Made by a program: the position numbers and the translations under genes. A stretch of 64,000 nucleotides of DNA from Branchiostoma lanceolatum. Its lineage: Eukaryota; Chordata; Leptocardii; Amphioxiformes; Branchiostomatidae. This document shows, one piece after another, positions 40,901 through 52,900 of this stretch; positions within the stretch are counted from its first letter, which is position 1, and the number at the start of each line of letters is the position of its first letter. The stretch is from assembly GCF_035083965.1 (NCBI RefSeq), contig NC_089738.1, positions 14,782,734 to 14,846,733 on the forward strand, read 5' to 3'. Below the pieces are notes generated by a model. It made no database searches. It was not told the DNA's origin and saw only the letters and a program-made list of their open reading frames with translations.

Positions 40901-43900
40901 CCATGTCCAGCTCTTTTGGACCTTGTCTTTGTACTCGATGGCACTGGTAGTGTGGGTGAAGAGAACTTCGAGAGGATGAAGACTATTGTTCAGAAGATAG
41001 TGGCAGATTTTGACATTAGTCCCAGCCAGACCCGCATCGGTATCATTCAGTATGCCCAAACCCAACGAATGGAAATTAGCCTTGATTCCTACAGCGATGT
41101 TGACAGCTTACAGGAAGCCATTGCTAACATCGTGTATGTTTGGAAAACTATTATTTCTAGTCGTAACGTCACATGCAATGGTGTTACACTTCATGATTTT
41201 GAAGGAACATGATAAACAACATGTTGACATTTCGATAACACGCTGAACAATTTTGATAGATTATGATACTTTTGAAATGGCACAATGAGACACTTTCATC
41301 TTTATTCTCATGCAACTGCTGTTGGTTGAAGATTCATTTTGATTATCCCTTAATTATCATCTTCTACAGATACATGGGAGGGAGCACCCTTACCGGACAA
41401 GCGCTTGATTACACAAGGAAGTTCGGGTTTTCTCCCAACAATGGGGCTCGCACTGGTGTTGTGCAAGTGGCCATAGTTATCACAGATGGGGTCTCTGGGG
41501 ATGAAGTGTCAAACCCGGCACAAAGGATGCGCAAGGCACAGATCGTCACCTACGCGGTCGGGATTGGCAGCAACCTCAACAATGATCAACTCCTCTCTAT
41601 TGCTGGGACTGCAGAAAATGTCATCATGATTTCAGGCTTTAACCGCCTGACAGACTTGGCAACCACTCTTCCTCAACAAGTTTGTGAGGGTGAGGTGTTT
41701 GGAAATATCTTTCATTATGACTATGTCAGCTGCTGACTGATCATGTGGGTTTACAATGCATAGAAGATCCACGACAAGTGTTTGAAGCTTTCTAACGACG
41801 CTCGCTTTGAATACTTCATATCCGTTAGTATAGACGTAACGTTTCTTTTCATTTGCCACATGCTTATGGAAGCTACACTCATACAAAGACCATACAGATG
41901 ATAATCTGTATGTAATATCATTTGTTGTTTTACTTTAGTTGGCAAAGGGGCCCAGCTCTTCATCGGTCTTTCCATCACCTCTGTGACATTTACCAATGAT
42001 CTCTTTAATGCCGGCTCTGCGGCATATGTGACACTTGTCCAGCAGGTCAATGAAGGGGTAAGTACGTGTATTTGCCTCGATATTCTGAGATATGGTTCTT
42101 CCCCTCACGCTCTCTATATACCCTGCCAGTGTTTACCTGGCCTGTGGTATTTTTCAGAAAACTTCAGGTCTGTTGTCTGTATACTGTTGGGTACAGGTTT
42201 TGATGCGTTGATGAAGGTTAGACATCCAGGTAATAAGATACGCCAAAAATAATTACTCAAGCAACTGTATAAGATTTTGAAACAGTCAGACGTTTCAGAC
42301 AGTATCCACTGTCTTTCGTCAGTGACTAACGATAGGACTGAGAACACCAGGTTTTATACCAAAACTCTGAATATATATGTTAATGAGGTTAAGACAATTT
42401 AGGATGTCTTGAAGTAGTCTTCAAAAAGAAGATTAATTCAAGACAAAGTTTTATGCCAATAGTTCAACTAGCTACTGTTGATTTTAGTACAGTAAAACAG
42501 TAACTAAATGTTGCTTGTCCGGGGGTGGGGGTGGTGGGTGGTGGGCAGTGCATTACCCAGGTGCCTGAAAGTTGAACGCGTAGACCCCCTTTCTTATTAC
42601 TTTGTTTGCGCGTTCGCAGCTATAACTCACGATCCCGTTGTCGCATTGGTGTGTAACTTGGCATATCGTTTGCCTGGTTCGGCGTGGTGATGCACAATAG
42701 CTTTGTTACACCATAACTACTTTAAACGTCAATCAAATATCGTAATTGCACCCCTATAATTAATGCTATATCCCACTGCCCTGCCATAGGGACCATGTTA
42801 TCATCCGTTATGCATGACTGGAATACTTCAGGCAGATACGGGGTATAAATCTTCCTTACTTGCTGTGATCGTATAGTCACTGTTACATTGAAAAATAGAC
42901 AACGTGCATCACCACACGCAACCTAGCAAACGATATACCAAGTAACATACCAATGCGGCAACGGGGATTGTGAGTTTTAGCTGCGAACATGTGCAGAGTG
43001 AGCTCCAGTCTGTGTATTAAGTATGCCGTGTCCACTCTCGCAACTCGCATACAGTATGTGCGCACGGGACGGACGATGCACTTTTACGCACAGTGTGAAA
43101 ATGGCAAATCTCTGGACCTTCAAACTTACCACACTTGTAGTTTATAATACGGAGGCTATGACAATGTAAAAAGTTTACGCAGGGGATGAAAGATTGTTGA
43201 GAAATATCTCTCAGAAAAGTGCGCGCGCCAGTGTCACTTCCGGGTGGTTAGATCCGGTGACCTTTGACCTTCGTGAAATGTTACGATAATATAAATTAGC
43301 CTTTTTTATTGCAAATAGCTTGATAGCTATAGATCAGGCCGGCCTGCAATAAATTGTGGAAAGAGGATTTACTGCATATTTGTGATTTCTGATACATCTT
43401 AGTTGTAAGGCTGAATGGTTCGTTGATAATTGAAAAGGGGCCATCTAGATCTAACTTTGTGACTTTTCCCGGAATTTCTAGATCCCATCTGTGCCATGCT
43501 GTAAAAACATACTTTTCAGCAGGTTGACCACTCCCGTATTGAAAGAAAAAGATAAACAAACACTTTTTCTTTACTTGCTCTAAAACACTACTTGGACTGT
43601 GCAGAGATGCAATTTGTGTGGGTCAATACTTGTACATACTGTAAATACTTCACGGAGAATTGTGTCCTACGGACTCTTGTTGAGGTTTTGATGGTTTTGT
43701 ACTGTGATGTGATGTGCTCAATATTTACAGCCATACCTAATACACAGAACACTGATTTCGAGTAGAGTTGGAACACTTGTTATCTGTTTAGTAAGAAAAG
43801 CCACAACATGGTAGATCCTGATCATTTGCGTCATTACATGATCATACTCGGACTCTTTTCTTCTTGGAATTCCACTGACCATCTACATGTATGTAATCAT

Positions 43901-46900
43901 TATCATTGTGTAATATATGGTCCAGGATGTTGGCAATTGTCTGATACTTATTTCCATTAAATCTACCTTGTACATGCTGAAGGGTGTGATGCCATCCTTC
44001 ATACAAAGTATAAATGGCCCTGCTGTACATGCCTCATATTAGAATTACAATATATCTCACAATTAAATGTGTAACTTCTAATTCTGTCTCTGTGTGCAGG
44101 TGACTCAAAGTTTGGGCCAGGTTGCAGGACTAAACATCATTCAAGTGATCAACTTTGTACCTGCGTTAGTATTTGCTTCTTGTTCATCAAAAGTTGACTT
44201 CCTCTCCGTGAATTTTATCATTCTCATCCCATGTCACCTGTTACAAGACATGCAACCACTCTTTAAATTCCACTGTGTTATAAACCCTCCCGGTCATTTA
44301 TCATACTGTCCAAGTCCTGCTCAAGCATACGTCCTTGACATCCTTACAATGTGTTTATTCGGCATCGTAGTCTTTGATTTCTAGTCCTGTGAATTTCGGA
44401 AGGGTACATCAAGATAAATCTAAAGAAAATCATTACTTGTAAAAACTTATGATACTACAACGACGTCCACTTGTTCTTACAGGAATGCTGGAGTTGTTGT
44501 TTACTGCCAGGGCATGGCTGGTATTTGGGCATCAGACTCTGTGACTCAGTCCATCACCTCGCTACCTGCCTCTTTTGGACCCTTGACTATTGACCCAGCA
44601 GCAACTGAAGTTGCACCAACAGGTACAGACAGTTTCCATGAATTCTGATTGAGTAGCAAGCAAGGGTTCAGATTTTTTGCGGTCTTGAATTTGATTACAT
44701 TGTCCTTGTGTGAATGTGGAGATTAGGGTAATCTGGATAACGTTTCATCTGATTTGGTAGGCTTATGTGATCAGCTACTTTTGCGTATTGACTACTTTAG
44801 CCATAAGTGCTTGAAAATAACTACCATTTACTGCTTTGGAAAATTTCTAGATTCAGGTTATTAATATCAGTCTGTCATTCATACCAACAAAGATTTTGGA
44901 TAGCTATTGCACATTTCTAAGATATTATCGGGTAAAGTCAAATGAGAAACAAGTCCTTTAATTATTGCAATCAGTTGTAGTTTACAAAACGATGGTTTCG
45001 AATTGATTAATATATGGAAACAGAATTTCTGTCACACATTGCTTTTATTAGGCTGATAGTTCATTAATTTTTGCTAGAGCTATATGACCCTCATATAACC
45101 CTCTTTTACATTTGCTGTACTTTGTGTTACTTTCTTTCTCAGATACTGCGAATTTGTATGTATCAATGGAGATCCAAGAATCATTCAGTGGTGAACTCAT
45201 GGACCCATCAAGTGTAGGCTTCCAGACACTCAGTACCAGTCTACAAGTCAGCGTAAGATCACTTTATTTACTCTCGCCCTTTAGAAGGTGTACTCTGGTT
45301 GGACATTGACACACATGTGTGAAAAATCATAATACACAATATCATTACTCGATTTTGATATGATTGGATAACATCTACATTTTTCTTGATTTTAATTAGA
45401 GCTATCACAAACTATCTGCCAATGTTTGAAGTTTCAACTCAATGGAGTTGTATGTCCGACCCTTTGGTAAAGTAACATATTTTCCCATAACTATATTTCA
45501 GACATACAACACACTTCAAGAAACATTGTCTGTCAGCATAGTTCAATTCAGTGCGGGGTAAGTATCAACTAACCTTAAGGTTGAAATGTAGCCAACAGAA
45601 CTTCCCTTGTGGAGCAGACAAGGTATCTTCCAGTTATTGAGATGAAAAGACTTTTTGAAACGATGTTTACTTCTCTCAGCTGAACTCGTTTTCTTGATGG
45701 TTGCAAGGTATTGATCATATATAAGTTGCTAGTAAGTGTTTTCCACATCAGGTTTATTAATTCTATTATAAGCAATAGAAGCACAGCAAAAAACAACCCG
45801 CCATTGCCTGTTGTCCAGTTGATAATCTCAATATCCGTTCCTTTTTCCTAACAGTGCCACTGCCACCACCACCTATGTGGTACTGCTCATCGTTGTGAAG
45901 ACATCAGTTCAAACTACCTTCATCCAAAACTTTGATGCTGCCATCCAATCTGGCTCATATGGAACAATGACAGTTGTCTCTGGTTCTATCACCACAACAG
46001 GTACAAGTGAAAATCATGATCATCACCAATGAAATGTACTTTTTGTAGTTGGTGTTATTATGATGATGTTGAAGTGAACGTTCACAAACTTGGAACATGA
46101 CATAATATGTAATGTTATCTATTGACTATCCGGTAAAATACTATCGTCTCTTTTTTGTCTTGCCATTGTTGATATGATGGCATGCACTTCACATGTTACG
46201 GTCATGGTCATGGTCATCTCCTCATTGGTCATTACATTGGTCTTTTGATTTACAGATATTGAGTCCCATAGTAACCTACGCATTACGTAGTAAATGAGTG
46301 ACGTAAAGTTGCTTATTGCAATCATCCCTGATAATCCTTCATGGTAATTCAAGTCTTAGAAATTGCAACATTACATTGTTATTGCATTATGATTTGTGTA
46401 ACATTAGTTACTGCAGTGCTGACTGAAAGAACAAGTTAGAAATCTGCACAGCAGCGTGTTAAGAAGTGTGCTTGTTGATTCTAACGTGTACTCTGGTGGC
46501 ACAATTACAAACATTTATCAGGTGTTCATAAAAAAGCTTTTAAGATGACCACAAGCCAATCCTGTTTTCAGAGCCTACCTGCCCAAATCAACTGGATATC
46601 ATCTTTGTTCTGGACGGATCTGGCAGCATCGGAACTGACAACTTCGACAGGATAAAGACATTTGTCAGCAAGGTAGAAAAAATTTAGGGTTCTTCATACT
46701 TCATAGATGTATGACACATGACCAAATAAAGAATAAATGTCACCAAACAGTTCGCTATCATGTTTCCCTGTTAAAAAATAATAGAAAACATTTGATGCAC
46801 AGTTGCATTCAGACCTCAGGGTTTCTAAACCTATGGAGTACTGGTTGCTCTTGTAATTATTTCAATTAAGAAATTTAATTTTCAAAAATTTCTTTCAATT

Positions 46901-49900
46901 CTAAGTACAAGTCAGTCCAATATAACCTTTCACAATCAAGTCCTTTTTCAACACTTATGCATTCAGCATTTCATTCGTCTAAATTATGTTTTCTTACCCA
47001 GGCCGTGACCCGCTTCAACATTGGCCCAACCCAGACCCAGTTTGGTGTTATTCAGTACAGCAACCAGCCCCAGTCAGAGATCCTCCTGAGTGACCATCAA
47101 GACGCAGCATCCCTCCAACAGGCTATCTCCAGTATCCGCTACCTCCAGGGTGGCACTAATACAGGGAAGGCCTTGAGGTATCTTGCAAACAATGCCTTCT
47201 CGACCAAGAACGGTGCCCGTGCAGGGGTCAGCAAGGTGGCAATCGTTGTCACCGATGGCAAGTCTTCTGATGGTGTTGTGCGACCTGCACTGAATGCTGG
47301 GAAAGAGGGCATTGTTTTGTATTCGGTGGGGATTGGAGCTGCAGTTGACTACCAGGAGCTGCGGGACATTGCCAGCTCAGACGACAAGGTTGTCAATGTC
47401 ACCGACTTCAGCGGCCTGCAGAGCGTGGTGAATACTCTTCCAGGCGAGGTCTGCCAAAGTAAGTACAACTTCTACCACTGATACTATTGGCAATCACAGA
47501 CTATAAACTGATGATATTGAATGAAATACAAAGCACAATCTCTTCAACGTCAAACAACTGATGGTAATGGTCAAACCACAGATTGCCATTTGCATTCATA
47601 GTTGAGCTTTATTTGTTGCTGACACAGCTCAATGCTCTGAGGCAGGACGTTAACACAAAAAGTGGGTCATGTGATGGTATTAAATGAGTCATATAGGATG
47701 AACTTCAAAGTCATAACACTAGATAAGAATGAAAATGCAAATGTGCCTGTCTCGTGATGTATATTGCAAATCAAGTCATTTCTTCCTCAATCTGTTTTAG
47801 CCGGAGTTGAGGTCTTTGTCCAGATTCCAATCACCAGCCAGACCTTCACTGCAGAGCTGCTCAACCCCCTGTCAGTGGAATATTCTTCCTTCAGTGCTGT
47901 CATTGCAGGCTGGGTGAGTGAATATTGATGTAGTCTAGAACTCTTATATTTGCTAGGGAAATATACTTTTCTCTATTTGAATGATTCATATTTGCTTATG
48001 GCGGGTCCATTTTTTTTTGTTTCCTGATGTCTGAATACCAAGATAATGTTCAAAAGCTTTCCCACCTCGAAAATCTACTTTTCACATACCATCAGCTTTA
48101 CTGCACACATTTTTCTTTGGGTGGAAAGGTAGCATAACTGCATATAATAGCTCATCAATGATAGTTTAACACTATCATAATGAGCTTTTAAGCTTAAAAG
48201 TACCACCATAAAAGTTAATTTTGAATATCTAACTGCTTAGACTAGTATTCTATTCCTTTAATGTGCATTGGAATATCTTTTGCCTGAAGATATATATAAC
48301 TTCAAGAATTTTGAGACCTTGCAATCATCTCCACCAAAATAATCATGATGATTAATTCTGCTTTGATTTGGTTTCATTCCATAGGCAACACAGACATTAG
48401 AGAGTGTGTCTGGATTCCAGAGCTACCAAATTGTGGCCATCAGACCTTCGTAAGTGTTTTGCTCATCACTCTGATAATGGGTGATCTGTACTTTGACTGT
48501 TGATTTTTGTCTCAGAAAATTGTAAGACTTGTAAATTATGGATGACGAATTAGCTGCATTTCATAATGTCGAAACTGGTAAAGAATCACAGCCCTTTAAT
48601 TGTTTCTTACATGCCATGCTTCAGTTGTAGTTAACATGTCGACAACTTGTCTCAGTACATTCTGTGATTGAGTGCCTTTATAAGGCCATGTGCATGCTTT
48701 TCTGCAATTTCATTGCATAAGACTCTATTCTCATAGTGCAAGATAATTGTAAATTCATTGAGTACTCATCGCGATCAATATGGAGTGCAGACTCTTGCCA
48801 TATCATAGAAAGATGGTTGTTGACCATGCTGACTAAATTCTTGCTCGAATCATGATATGTTGTCCTATTTGATTGTACAACCAGGACCAGTGGTGTGACA
48901 ATGGTGCTGCGTCTGGTGACAGCAGTCTATGCCCAGAGTGTCGTGATTTCCACCATCAGAACTGATCTGCAGTCTTCAAGTCTTGGATCATTCTCAGTAG
49001 ATGCTGCTGGCATTCAAACTGCAACACAAGGTACAATCTTATATTGGTGCTCTCACTAATCGCTAATCAAAGATCTGGTATATAATAGAGATTGCTGTTT
49101 AATAAGACGGTTGCTGGAAATAACAAAGCTCAGGATCTACACATTAGATTTTTTTCAATTTACAAAGTTTACAGTTTCTAGAATACAACACTGACCTTGC
49201 CAGGTAATGCTATTGTATTGATACAATCAGGTTCAATATCACGTCCTTGCAATCATGTGACATGATGATCCTTGGTGGGCTCATTTAGATAACAGTTTCC
49301 GGGGCCTGTTGTAAAACAGTGACATACCACTGAGATGGCCACCCTGCTAAATAGAACAGAATGATAGATGAATAATCGGTTGACGCTGGTATTGTACAAC
49401 TGTATTTTTTTAGGATTTTCAACCATCCACGCCACCATTGCTTACATCAGCACATTCACTGCACCACTGCTGGATCCAACTTCAACTACCTTCCTAAGCC
49501 TGGTTCAACGGATGGAAGTGGCAGTAAGGACATTTTATCCATGATCTATTGATGATCTCTTGAATTGCTTTTGACGAGCAAAATATCACAATTATCTGCA
49601 CTCGTATAAGAAAAAAATTCATACTACCAAGGAATTTAAGCATTCTAGATGCAAAATGTCATTCTAATTCTGTAAATGTTGCACACATTTTGCTACCATT
49701 GTTATGGTGCCTTTTTCGTCATTAAAAGACAACTACTTGCATGTATGATTCAAATAAAAGACAAACATTTGGCTTAGTTTTTTTCTCGTGTCAAACTTGC
49801 AGATAACTAATTTCCATATAACATAGTGTTCACAGTAATGGTGTTGTATCTTTTTGTCCAGTATAGGAAAAGCTTTTCACTTGTATTGTGACATTGTGTT

Positions 49901-52900
49901 TTTGTCTTCCAGCTTTTCAACATCTTCGTCAGCGTTCAAGACCTGTATGCTATTGAGGTTTTGCAGTTCAACCCACTGTAAGCATGGCCTTATGTCCCAG
50001 AAGACTATGTGATACAATTCATAGAATGAGTTTTTTAGTTCTTATCTTTAGGATTCTTGAGCTTAACAAATCGCCCAGCCCAACATAAGCTCTAATCACA
50101 AACTCTGAACTCTTAGCTTGAGACGCGGATCTTATAGGCAATATGCCTCCTATCCGAACACTATGTTATGTTATGTTATGTTAACAAGAGTCAAATGTTG
50201 CTTCTGTCTCTTGCCAACCCTCAGGCCGAACCTGATCATTGCACATGCCCAGTTCGTGATCCAACCATCTGCTCTGGAAGAGGTGCAGACTACCTTTGCA
50301 ACAGCTGTGTCTGCCGGTCTCCTGGACACTCTGGCTGTAGATCCTCTCAGGACGACTATTGAAGAATTTGGTAAGACTTACTCTGCTAATCATAAGCCTT
50401 TTGAAATGTCTTATCCTTCACTCTCTGCAAATGCAATGCAACAGTGACACAGTTAGATCATTTGCAACACGTATGTGAAATAACAATAGTTCATACAGGA
50501 GTTAGTATACTTTCTGCTGTTAGATCAACTTTAAAAAAAAAGTTAAAGTGTCCCATGCATCGAAGATGCGTAGGGGGGCGCCCATCTCCCATTCGAAGCC
50601 CTTGGGCCACACAAGTGGAAGTCACTACAGCAGGGGGTTGGTCCGCTGGTAGTGATGTGTGTGTTTAACTTCCATACTCTTTCCCAAATACTGAGTGCTA
50701 AGCAGAGAAAGAAGTATGTACCATTTTTAGAGTCTTTGGTATGACCCGGCCGGGGTTCGAACTCACGACCTACCGTATGCAAGGCGAACACTCTACCAAT
50801 TAGGCCATTGCACCGGTCAGATCAACTAGCAGGTTGTTTTTCAGATTGTTTAAAGTGTTACTATTTGTTACAGATGCTGGGTGTTTCACCCCTCTGGACA
50901 TTGCCATACTGTTAGATGGCTCTGACAGTGTGACTTCGGACGAATTCGAGTCAGAGAAGTCCTTTGCCAAACTCTTCCTGAATGAGTTCGACATCGGCCA
51001 GGACAACAGTCAGGTGACCGTGTTCCAGTACGGGACAGAGCCCCGCCAGGAGTTTGCCCTTGACACGTACGGAACTGATGAGGATGTACAGGATGCCATA
51101 GCAGACACCGAGTACATGGGAGGAGATAGGAACCTGGGACAAGCCATACGCTATATGGCTACATATGGATTCTCTGCCAGGAACGGAGCCCGCAGGTCAA
51201 TCCCGGGTGTAGCCATAGTCATCACAGGTATGTGTGTATGAAGTATTATGACTTTCATGTAGGAAAAATTTACTTTGACCTAAGGTTGATCCTAATTTAA
51301 ACTGTTGTGCATTACTGATCTTTACTGCTGGGAACATGTAACCAACTCAAATAGTCAACAGTGTCCCTTTTGTGTGCTTCTTACTAATGTGCAGGTCCCA
51401 ATGGGATTTCGACCGGGCCAGCTGTCACTTTAGGGCATTTCAGCACCAAGGACAGGGACACTATATAATCATTGACATTTGAAAGCACAAGTCCATTCGG
51501 CTCTGATGCTACTTATGTGTGGTTGCAAGTTAGTTAAGTTAATTTGGTTAAAGTCCTTCATGCACCAGATGATGCATAGGGTGGCGCCCATCTCCGTTTC
51601 GGTAGCCCTTGGGCCACACAACATAGTGCAATTACTACAACAGGGGGCTATTGATGTATGTTTACCTGCCAAACTCTTTCCCAAATGCTGAGCGCTTAGC
51701 AGGGAAAGCACAGTGTGTACCATTATTAAAGTCTTTTGTTTGACTCGACCAGGGATCGTTCTCTGACGTATGCAAGGCGAACATTCTACTCACTAGTAAT
51801 ACTAGTAGCTTCAAAAGATGCGTGTATGCAATAGCCAATATAATTTTCAGGCCAAATTCAAAGACATCTCTTGGCAACATTGGTTTCAGGGGATCGTCAT
51901 ACAGACCACAAGTGCCACTTATTGTAACGGTGTCCAGCTTAATGCATTGAATGAGGGTTGACGTACACAAGTTATCAGTGGTGAAGCTTATCAAGTTTCT
52001 TCAAAAACTTGCAACAGTGTACATGTATCAATCAAAGAGAAGATATTTTTGTCACAGGTGTTGTTCTTTCCCGTGCCCACAGGTGGCGCCTCCCTTGATG
52101 ATGTGGCCGCTGCTGCCAGCAAAGCCAGGAGATCCGGTATAATCTTGTACGTCATCGGAGTCGGAGACGCAACCGTTCCTTCAGAGCTGGCTGCCATAGC
52201 AACCACCGCCAACACCAGCTACACCGCAGCTAGCTTTGCTGCCCTGAGAGACCTACGTAGCGTGCTGGCAGACGAGATCTGCTCCAGTAAGTATTGTCGG
52301 TGTTAAAGTTTGGACAGAAGTGTGCTTAGTTTCAGCAGCAGCAGCATAGCTAAGTCCAAGTCTATTTTCACAAATGAGACATGATAGACGTTGCCTTTGT
52401 TTTATGGAATTGCCATCAGTACTCTGGCCTGGTCCATCATGTATTCTAAGATTGTTAGGGGTGACCTTCACTGGACTTATTTTGCTTTTATATTTGGTAG
52501 AGGAGCTTATATCAAAGTAAGCAGAGCAACTAGAGCCTGTTTTATTTCATTGCTATCTATAATTTCAATTTTTTAATAGCTTTAGTATTCATTTATTTAT
52601 TTTGATTTATCACATTTGAGGAAGGTTTGACATAACAGGTGACTATCACCTTTTCAAGATGTCAACCCAGACCAGACTGTAAGGTTTGGACCATCACACA
52701 CCGGGGCATGCCCCTACTCTTTTTCGAAATGTGTGGTGGGTTCTTTTACGTGGCTGTCCCCAAACTTGTCTTTAACTTGAGTACAATATCTCTCTACAGT
52801 TGGCACTGTGCAAATTGCCTCCATGGACATCAGCGAGGATGTGATTGACCTGGGAGACTCTGCAGAGTACCAGGCACTCAAGGCCAAGGTCAAGCAGGAC

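Larger units (their letters stand above)
42058..44099 (+). other. Largest intron of the gene (unit 18, B-C), rich in repeats
   Basis: The intron runs from a gtaagt donor to an acceptor tgtgtgcag. It is more than ten times longer than the matching array intron (181 bp). It holds the hammerhead-like motif, a G-rich stretch near 42518-42545, and the inverted repeat 42612-42988. From about 43090 to 44090 I see only AT-rich sequence without coding signal. Confidence 0.75.

Noticed and set aside
42508..42690. Short plus-strand frame over the G-rich stretch and the left inverted-repeat arm
   Set aside because: Inside an intron, low-complexity start, and broken in the matching right arm; not a gene.
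50740..50818. Functional tRNA gene on the minus strand
   Set aside because: It has A and B boxes but no complete cloverleaf or acceptor stem; it is the head of a SINE with a long body and target-site duplications.
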